DNA from: Jiella sonneratiae
GTDB lineage: Bacteria; Pseudomonadota; Alphaproteobacteria; Rhizobiales; Rhizobiaceae
Direction: 5' to 3'
Assembly (NCBI RefSeq): GCF_017353515.1
Contig: NZ_JAFMPY010000031.1
Coordinates: 1 to 56,960, forward strand
DNA length: 56,960 bases
The translations under genes were made by a program, and so were the position numbers. The notes under the pieces are model-generated. The model saw nothing but the letters and a program-made list of their open reading frames with translations, did no database searches and was not told the DNA's origin. Positions 51,996 to 56,960 of the stretch are shown here, piece by piece. Within the stretch, counting starts at the first letter, position 1, and each line of letters starts with the position of its first letter.

Positions 51996-52970
51996 ATGCT
52001 GAGACGGACCATTCTGCGCGCAGGCGTGATGCTGGCGCTGCTGCCGATGCCGGCGCTCGCCCAGGAAACGACGATCAATGTCGGCATGGTCGGCGGCCCG
52101 CAGGCGCCCGAAGTCGTCGCCATGGGTCAGTTCGCCGACGAGATCGCCGACAAGACCGGCGGCCGCATCGCCGTCAGGGTCCAGAGCGGCGGCGCGCTCG
52201 GCGGCGATCGCGACGTCATCGAGGGCCTGCAGCTCGGCACCGTCGACATGGCCGTGCCGTCGACCTCGGTGGTGGCGAATTTCGACCCGGACCTGAAGAT
52301 CTTCGACATCCCGTTCCTGTTCCGCGATTTCGACCACGCCGACGCGGTGCTGAACGGGCCGATCGGCCAGAAGCTGCTCGACGAGATGCCCGATCACGGG
52401 CTGGTCGGCCTGGCCTTCGGCGGCATGGGCTTTCGCGAGCTGACGAATTCGGTGCGGCCGGTGAAGACGGCGGACGACGTCGCCGGCCTGAAGATCCGCA
52501 CCCAGCAGAACGACCTGCACATCAGGGTGTGGAGCGCGCTTGGCGTGCTGCCGACGCCGATGGCGATCCCCGAAGTCTACACCGCTCTGCAGCAGGGCGT
52601 CGTCGACGGTCAGGAAAATCCGATCGGGGCGATCGTCAACAACCGCTTCGGCGAGGTGCAGAAATACGTCTCGATGACCGATCACGCCTTCACGCCGCTG
52701 GTGGTGCTGATTTCGCCGTCGACCTGGGGCAATCTCTCCGACGGTGACAAGGAGATCTTCCGCCAGGCAGCGGCGAACGCCATGAAGCGCAACCGCAAGG
52801 AAGCCGAGGCGTCGATCGAGAGCGGCCTGAAGACGCTTCAGGGCCAGGGCGTCACCGTCATCCGCGACGTCGACAAGCAGTCGTTCCGCGACAAGCTGTC
52901 GGGCCTCTTCGACCAGCTTTCGGAAGAGTTCGGCGCCGACAAGCTGGCGGCGATCCGCGACACCAAATGA
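51996..52970 (+). CDS. dctP: TRAP solute-binding protein DctP
   Basis: A 324-residue periplasmic binding protein, signal peptide cleaved near ALA|QETT (residue 21). Typical DctP segments are VQSGGALGGDRDVIEGLQLGTVDMAVPSTS, LKIFDIPFLFRDFDHA, LKIRTQQNDLHIRVWSALG with the carboxylate-binding Arg, and VVDGQENPIGAI. An ATG at 51990 sits only one base from GGAGG; the ATG at 51996 has a 7-base spacing and is chosen. It matches the sialate/sugar-acid DctP type and is followed by dctQ with a 4-base overlap. Confidence 0.95.
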   Translation: MLRRTILRAGVMLALLPMPALAQETTINVGMVGGPQAPEVVAMGQFADEIADKTGGRIAVRVQSGGALGGDRDVIEGLQLGTVDMAVPSTSVVANFDPDLKIFDIPFLFRDFDHADAVLNGPIGQKLLDEMPDHGLVGLAFGGMGFRELTNSVRPVKTADDVAGLKIRTQQNDLHIRVWSALGVLPTPMAIPEVYTALQQGVVDGQENPIGAIVNNRFGEVQKYVSMTDHAFTPLVVLISPSTWGNLSDGDKEIFRQAAANAMKRNRKEAEASIESGLKTLQGQGVTVIRDVDKQSFRDKLSGLFDQLSEEFGADKLAAIRDTK

Positions 52971-53485
52971 GCTTGTCGCGACCGATCGGCTCGGCCCTGA
53001 AAGGGGTCGAGCGCGCCGTGACGGCGGCAGCGGTCTGGGCCGGAAGCCTGATGCTCGTCGTCGCGGTCCTGACCGGCATGTGGCAGGTGATCGCGCGCTT
53101 CGTGCTGTTCCAGACCGCCGCCTGGTCCGAACCGCTGATCCAGACCTCGCTGGTCTGGATGGCGTATCTCGCGCTCGCCGGCGCCATGCGGGCGGGCACG
53201 CTGATCTCCGTCGACGTGCTCCTCGAAGTGACCCGCGGCCCGGCCCGCCGGGCGTTGCGTCTGGCGGGCGCGGCGGCGGTCTTCGGGCTCCTCGCCGTGC
53301 TGGTCTGGTTCGGCGCGGAGCTCTGCTGGCGCGTCAGGTTCCAGACGCTCGCCGGCCTCGGCATTCCCGCAAGCTACGCCTATGCGGCGCTGCCGGTGGG
53401 TTCGGCGATCTCCATCCTGGCGCTCGCCGCCCATCTCCTCGATCCGGCACCGCCCGCCGGCGAGGCGCCCGACACCAACGTCTGA
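52967..53485 (+). CDS. dctQ: TRAP transporter small permease DctQ
   Basis: A 172-residue four-helix subunit, with TAAWSEPLIQTSLVWMAYLALAGAMRAGTLISVDVLL as the conserved central region and two further helices. Its ATG overlaps the dctP stop (ATGA), and dctM begins 9 bp after its stop, so the three subunits are co-translated. Confidence 0.94.
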   Translation: MSLSRPIGSALKGVERAVTAAAVWAGSLMLVVAVLTGMWQVIARFVLFQTAAWSEPLIQTSLVWMAYLALAGAMRAGTLISVDVLLEVTRGPARRALRLAGAAAVFGLLAVLVWFGAELCWRVRFQTLAGLGIPASYAYAALPVGSAISILALAAHLLDPAPPAGEAPDTNV

Positions 53486-53494
53486 GGACCGGAC

Positions 53495-54775
53495 ATGCTC
53501 GCCGCGATGATCCTGACGATGGTCGTCCTGCTGATCCTGGCCGTGCCGGTGGCAGTGGCGATCGGCCTGGCCGGGCTGCTCGGCACCGCCGCCTTCGCGA
53601 ATCTGCCGCTGATCGTCGTGCCGCAGCAGGCCTTCATCGCCCTCGACAAGTTCCCGCTCGCGGCGATCCCCTTCTTCATCCTCGCCGGCAACGTCATGGC
53701 CGCCGGCGGGATCTCGTCGCGCATCGTCGATCTCGTCGACAGCCTGCTCGGCGGGACGCGGGGCGGGCTGCCGATGTCCTGCGTCGTGGTCTGCATGATC
53801 TTCGCCGCGGTCTCCGGTTCCAGTGTCGCGACCACCTATGCGATCGGCGCGATCCTGATCCCGGCGATGGTCCGGCAGGGCTATCCCATAGGCTTCGCGG
53901 CGTCGCTGCAGGCGACGTCGGCGGAGCTCGGCGTGCTGATACCGCCCTCGATCCCGATGATCCTCTACGGCGTCTCCGCTTCTGCGCCCGTTGGAGACCT
54001 GTTCATCGCCGGCATCGGGCCGGGCCTTCTCGTGGCGGCGGCGCTGATCGTCTATATCGGCGTCTGGAGCCGGATGACCGATACCGGCGGCATGCCGGCG
54101 GCCGAGCGCAAGCCGTTCCTTGCCAGCCTGAGACGGGCGGCGCTGGCGCTGCTGATGCCGGTCATCGTGCTCGGCGGCATCTATGGCGGCGTCTTCACCC
54201 CGACCGAGGCCTCGGTGGTCGCGGTCGCCTATGCCCTCCTCGTCAGCCTTCTCGTCTACCGCGAACTGTCGCTGCGCGACCTCGCCGAGGTCGTGCGCCG
54301 CTCGGCGGTCTCATCGGCGATCATCTTCTTCATCATCTCGATGGCCGGGCTGTTCTCCTTCGTCATCACCCGGGCCGGCATTCCCGCCGACATCGGCGCC
54401 TGGATCGCGGAAACCTTCACCGGGCCGATGACCTTCCTCCTTGCCGTCAACGTGCTTCTCTTCGTCATCGGCATGTTCGTCGAGACATCGGCCTCGATCG
54501 TCGTCATCGCGCCGATCCTCGCGCCGGTGGCCGCGAGCTACGGCATCCATCCGGTGCATTTCGGCCTGATCATGATCACCAACCTCGCCCTCGGCATGAT
54601 CACGCCGCCCTTCGGCGTCAACCTGTTCGCCGCCTGCGCGGTGGCCGGCATCGGGCTGGAGCGGATGATCCGCCACCTCTTGCCGCTGGTGGCCGTCATC
54701 CTCGTCTGCCTGGCGCTGGTGACCTACGTGCCGTGGATCACCAGCCTGCCGCTGGCGCTGCTCGGGGGCCGGTAG
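53495..54775 (+). CDS. dctM: TRAP transporter large permease DctM
   Basis: A 426-residue, roughly 12-helix large TRAP subunit. Key segments are LAVPVAVAIGLAGLLG, FILAGNVMAAGGISSRIVD, FAAVSGSSVATTYAIGAILIPAM, LGVLIPPSIPMILYG and MITPPFGVNLFAACAV. It completes the second TRAP system, last gene of the lysR-dehydratase-dctPQM run, convergent with purB. Confidence 0.95.
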   Translation: MLAAMILTMVVLLILAVPVAVAIGLAGLLGTAAFANLPLIVVPQQAFIALDKFPLAAIPFFILAGNVMAAGGISSRIVDLVDSLLGGTRGGLPMSCVVVCMIFAAVSGSSVATTYAIGAILIPAMVRQGYPIGFAASLQATSAELGVLIPPSIPMILYGVSASAPVGDLFIAGIGPGLLVAAALIVYIGVWSRMTDTGGMPAAERKPFLASLRRAALALLMPVIVLGGIYGGVFTPTEASVVAVAYALLVSLLVYRELSLRDLAEVVRRSAVSSAIIFFIISMAGLFSFVITRAGIPADIGAWIAETFTGPMTFLLAVNVLLFVIGMFVETSASIVVIAPILAPVAASYGIHPVHFGLIMITNLALGMITPPFGVNLFAACAVAGIGLERMIRHLLPLVAVILVCLALVTYVPWITSLPLALLGGR

Positions 54776-54832
54776 GCGCAGCCACGGTCCGCCGCGCAGC
54801 GTGGCGGAGAGAAGGGCCGGCGGGGGAAGGCG

Positions 54833-54851
54833 GCACGGCAGTCTGCCGTGC
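54833..54851. terminator. Possible bidirectional terminator, dctM / purB
   Basis: GCACGGCAG and CTGCCGTGC are separated by one base (functional loop GTC), a near-perfect hairpin in the 150 bp gap between two convergent genes. No T-run on either side, so Rho-independent activity is doubtful. Confidence 0.4.
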
Positions 54852-54925
54852 GGCGCCCGGGCCGGGCAGCGGCGATCACCGCCCGGACGAGGCGCCGCGA
54901 CGGCACGGGGCCGAAGCGGCCGGGA

Positions 54926-56257
54926 TCAACCTTCCCGGCCGAACACCCGGCGGAAGATCGTGCCGACATGCTTGACGTGATAGCCGAGATCGAAGCGCCT
55001 GCGGATCTCCTCCTCGGAGAGCGCCTTGCGCACATCCGCGTCCTTCAGCAGTTCCTCGAGGAAGTCCACCGTCGCCGAGCCGGCGACGTGATAGCTCTCC
55101 CAGACCTTCATGGCGTTGCGCTGGACGAGGCGGTAGGCGTCCTCGCGCGACACGCCGGCCTGGGTGAGGGCGAGGAGGATGCGCTGGGAGTGAACGAGGC
55201 CGCCGAGCCGGTCCATGTTGGCGGCCATCCGCTCGGGATAGACGAGCAGCTTGTCGACGACGCCGGTGAGCCTTGCGAGGGCGAAGTCGAGGGTGATCGT
55301 CGCGTCCGGCGCGATGTAGCGCTCGACCGAGGAGTGCGAGATGTCCCGCTCGTGCCACAGCGCGACGTTCTCCATCGCGGGAAGGGCATAGGAGCGGACC
55401 ATGCGGGCGAGGCCCGTGAGGTTCTCCGTCAGCACCGGATTGCGCTTGTGGGGCATCGCCGAGGAGCCCTTCTGGCCCGGCGAGAAATATTCCTCCGCCT
55501 CCAGCACCTCGGTGCGCTGCAGGTGGCGGATCTCCGTCGCCAGCCGCTCGACCGACGACGCGACGACGCCGAGGGTGGCGAAGAACATCGCGTGGCGGTC
55601 GCGCGGGATCACCTGCGTCGAGACCGGCTCGGGCTTCAGCCCCATGGCCCGGGCGACATGCTCTTCGACATGGGGATCGACGTTGGCGAAGGTGCCGACG
55701 GCGCCGGAAATGGCGCAGGTCGCGACCTCGGCCCTCGCCGCGACCAGCCGCTCGCGGCAGCGCTGGAACTCGGCATGGGCGAGTGCCAGCTTGACGCCGA
55801 AGGTGGTCGGCTCGGCATGGATCCCGTGCGACCGGCCGATGGTGACGGTGTCGCGGTGTTCGAAGGCGCGGCGCTCCAGCGCGGCCAGAAGGGCGTCGAG
55901 ATCGGCGAGGAGGAGGTCCGCGGCGCGCGTCAGCTGGACCGCGAGACAGGTGTCGAGGATGTCCGAGGAGGTCATCCCCTGATGGACGAAGCGCGCCTCC
56001 GGCCCGACGATCTCCGACAGATGGGTGAGGAAGGCGATGACGTCGTGCTTGGTCTCGCGCTCGATTTCGTCGATGCGCTCGACGTCGAAGCTCGCCGCGC
56101 CGCCCTTTTCCCAGATGATCTTCGCGGCTTCCTTCGGGATCACCCCGAGTTCGGCCAGCGCGTCGCAGGCATGCGCCTCGATCTCGAACCAGATGCGGAA
56201 CTTCGTCTCCGGCGACCAGATGGCGACCATGTCGGGGCGGGCGTAGCGGGGGATCAT
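54926..56257 (-). CDS. purB: Adenylosuccinate lyase
   Basis: PurB catalyses two beta-eliminations of fumarate in purine synthesis (SAICAR to AICAR, adenylosuccinate to AMP); cytosolic homotetramer. The protein has 443 residues and begins MIPRYARPDMVAIWSPETKF as usual in the bacterial short form. The fumarase/lyase signature GSSAMPHKRNPV is intact, as are TSSDILDTCLA and the catalytic-His segment GRSHGIHAEPTTFG. It is the only clear housekeeping gene in the right half and marks the edge of the catabolic island next to an insertion sequence. Confidence 0.97.
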   Translation of the reverse strand: MIPRYARPDMVAIWSPETKFRIWFEIEAHACDALAELGVIPKEAAKIIWEKGGAASFDVERIDEIERETKHDVIAFLTHLSEIVGPEARFVHQGMTSSDILDTCLAVQLTRAADLLLADLDALLAALERRAFEHRDTVTIGRSHGIHAEPTTFGVKLALAHAEFQRCRERLVAARAEVATCAISGAVGTFANVDPHVEEHVARAMGLKPEPVSTQVIPRDRHAMFFATLGVVASSVERLATEIRHLQRTEVLEAEEYFSPGQKGSSAMPHKRNPVLTENLTGLARMVRSYALPAMENVALWHERDISHSSVERYIAPDATITLDFALARLTGVVDKLLVYPERMAANMDRLGGLVHSQRILLALTQAGVSREDAYRLVQRNAMKVWESYHVAGSATVDFLEELLKDADVRKALSEEEIRRRFDLGYHVKHVGTIFRRVFGREG

Positions 56258-56678
56258 CGAAAACGGTCCGGGCGTCGATTGCGGGAAGACCGCCGTCTAA
56301 CAGAGCGGGGGGAAAGCCTCAATCGTTCAGCCCAGGCGGAGAGGGGCCGGCGCGCCGAAGACGCGCGGCGTCGCGCGATCGATCGACCGAGACCTCGTCG
56401 TGGCGAGGCGCTTCCTCTCCCGCGCCGTCGTCCTCGGCCTCGCGCCGACAAAATTCACCCGTCCGGCCAGATCCTTCGATGCGGATGCTGACTTGAGCCC
56501 GAACGATTGCCAAGACGGACGATATAGGTGCCGATTCCACCACGTCGTCATCCTCGGGCTTGTCCCGAGGATCTACTGCGGGTTGATTGCTGGGCGCTTC
56601 GCGGTCGAGAGCCAAACTGCAGGGATTCTGTCGTCGAGCCGGCAGTAGATCCTCGGGACAAGCCCACTGCTGTCCGGT
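56258..56678. other. Intergenic region, purB to IS end
   Basis: 421 bp without a credible gene. The purB promoter is presumably near 56258-56330. From about 56540 it contains a palindromic intergenic repeat that appears interrupted by the insertion sequence. Short frames here translate to the DPRDKPEDDD-type peptide that such alphaproteobacterial repeats produce by chance. Confidence 0.6.
56556..56665. repeat. 24-bp perfect inverted repeat (palindromic intergenic element)
   Basis: Arms at 56556-56579 and 56642-56665 are exact reverse complements over 24 bp with a 62-base spacer. The left arm overlaps a smaller hairpin (CCTCGGG-CTTGT-CCCGAGG, 56552-56570). The matching hairpin in the right arm stops after CCTCGGGACAAGCCC, at the point where insertion-sequence DNA seems to start. 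The element resembles the widespread alphaproteobacterial intergenic repeats. Confidence 0.85.
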
Positions 56679-56960
56679 TTAAGCATGGCTGAGATCGAGG
56701 GTCATTTGCCTGGGGTCGAAGACAGGCGGTTTATTGGGCGCGCCGAGAGTGTCGATGGGCCGCCTTTGCATGAGGTTGAGGCGGACGAGGCGGCGGAAGG
56801 TGCTGGGTTGCGGGATGGCGCGCTGGGCTTCTTGGGCGAGTTTGAGGAGCAGGAAGGCGATCAGGGCGACGAAGATCTGGATGCGCACGGCGTTCTCGCT
56901 CTCGCCGAAGAAATGGCCGATCTTCAGGTTCTGCTTGATCCATTTGAAGAAGAGTTCGAT
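56666..56960 (-). mobile_element. IS4-family insertion sequence, 3' end
   Basis: The window ends inside this element. It contains the last 93 codons of a DDE transposase, whose stop is 13 bases from the presumed IS end near 56666 (ACTGCTGTCCGGTTTAAGC). The end is inferred from the point where the palindromic repeat loses its symmetry. The other terminus is outside the window. Confidence 0.6.
56679..56960 (-). CDS. IS4-family transposase, C-terminal part (cut by window)
   Basis: The C-terminal 93 residues of a DDE transposase, running off the right edge. It reads IELFFKWIKQNLKIGHFFG then ESENAVRIQIFVALIAFLLLKLAQ, the highly conserved end of IS4-type enzymes. The Glu of IELFF is the third catalytic acid. 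The last stretch (about 45 residues) is a less conserved tail. No frameshift is seen in the visible part. It catalyses movement of its own element. Confidence 0.88.
   Translation of the reverse strand: MELFFKWIKQNLKIGHFFGESENAVRIQIFVALIAFLLLKLAQEAQRAIPQPSTFRRLVRLNLMQRRPIDTLGAPNKPPVFDPRQMTLDLSHA

Noticed and set aside
56319-56648. Overlapping short frames between purB and the IS
   Set aside because: They translate through a palindromic intergenic repeat, giving the chance DPRDKPEDDD peptide.

Overview
The window is high-GC DNA (about two thirds G+C by eye) from an alphaproteobacterium, most likely a Hyphomicrobiales (Rhizobiales) member. This rests on the rhizobial glpD-glpS gene order, an RirA-type iron box, an MCP ending in NWEEF, the density of tripartite acid transporters, and an intergenic palindrome of the kind common in this group. 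I cannot name the genus. There are about 48 protein genes, no rRNA, no recognisable tRNA and no CRISPR. Nearly all DNA is coding, and most genes lie in tight operons with ATGA, GTGA or TAATG junctions.

Layout. (1) 1-6 kb: end of a glycerol/glycerol-3-phosphate operon (glpD, glpS), a NUDIX hydrolase, and a membrane GGDEF-EAL protein whose periplasmic part carries a haem c motif. (2) 6-16.8 kb: a sugar-acid block. A PdxA2-type dehydrogenase and a DUF1537 kinase (the D-threonate pair) diverge from a region with two TGACWTGTCA sites, and a GntR regulator follows the kinase. Convergent to it is an operon of TctB-TctC-TctA, a DapA-like lyase, a D-2-hydroxyacid dehydrogenase and an Ldh-family dehydrogenase. 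A Fe-ADH lies on the far side. (3) 17-19 kb: a chemoreceptor. (4) 19-31 kb: O-methyltransferase, haem oxygenase and TonB-dependent haem receptor facing an HlyD/FtsX/ATPase exporter, then a two-component system with two small secreted proteins, and an MFS exporter. (5) 31-46 kb: the most unusual part. A methylisocitrate-lyase-like enzyme and a LysR protein with two HTH domains diverge from a roughly 12 kb operon. The operon holds a leaderless substrate-binding protein, a CapA-like protein, two different MmgE/PrpD proteins, a FAH hydrolase, an alpha/beta hydrolase, a two-module extradiol-type VOC protein, a flavin hydroxylase, a TctC protein and a TctA-TctB fusion. It ends at a strong intrinsic terminator. 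(6) 46-55 kb: two TRAP operons, one with an HD-domain protein, the other with a LysR regulator and an enolase-superfamily dehydratase. (7) 55-57 kb: purB, then an IS4-type transposase end that appears to have landed in a palindromic repeat.

How the genes may work together. Regions 2, 5 and 6 together carry four binding-protein-dependent secondary transporters for organic acids, each next to its own oxidoreductases, lyases or hydratases. This is a catabolic island for carboxylates and probably aromatics. The best candidate for an undescribed system is the 33.7-45.75 kb operon with prpB. It looks like hydroxylation, ring opening and hydrolysis of an aromatic or N-heteroaromatic acid, ending in hydratase/lyase steps borrowed from the methylcitrate cycle. 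That reading, and the haem-homeostasis reading of region 4, are inferences from families and gene order.
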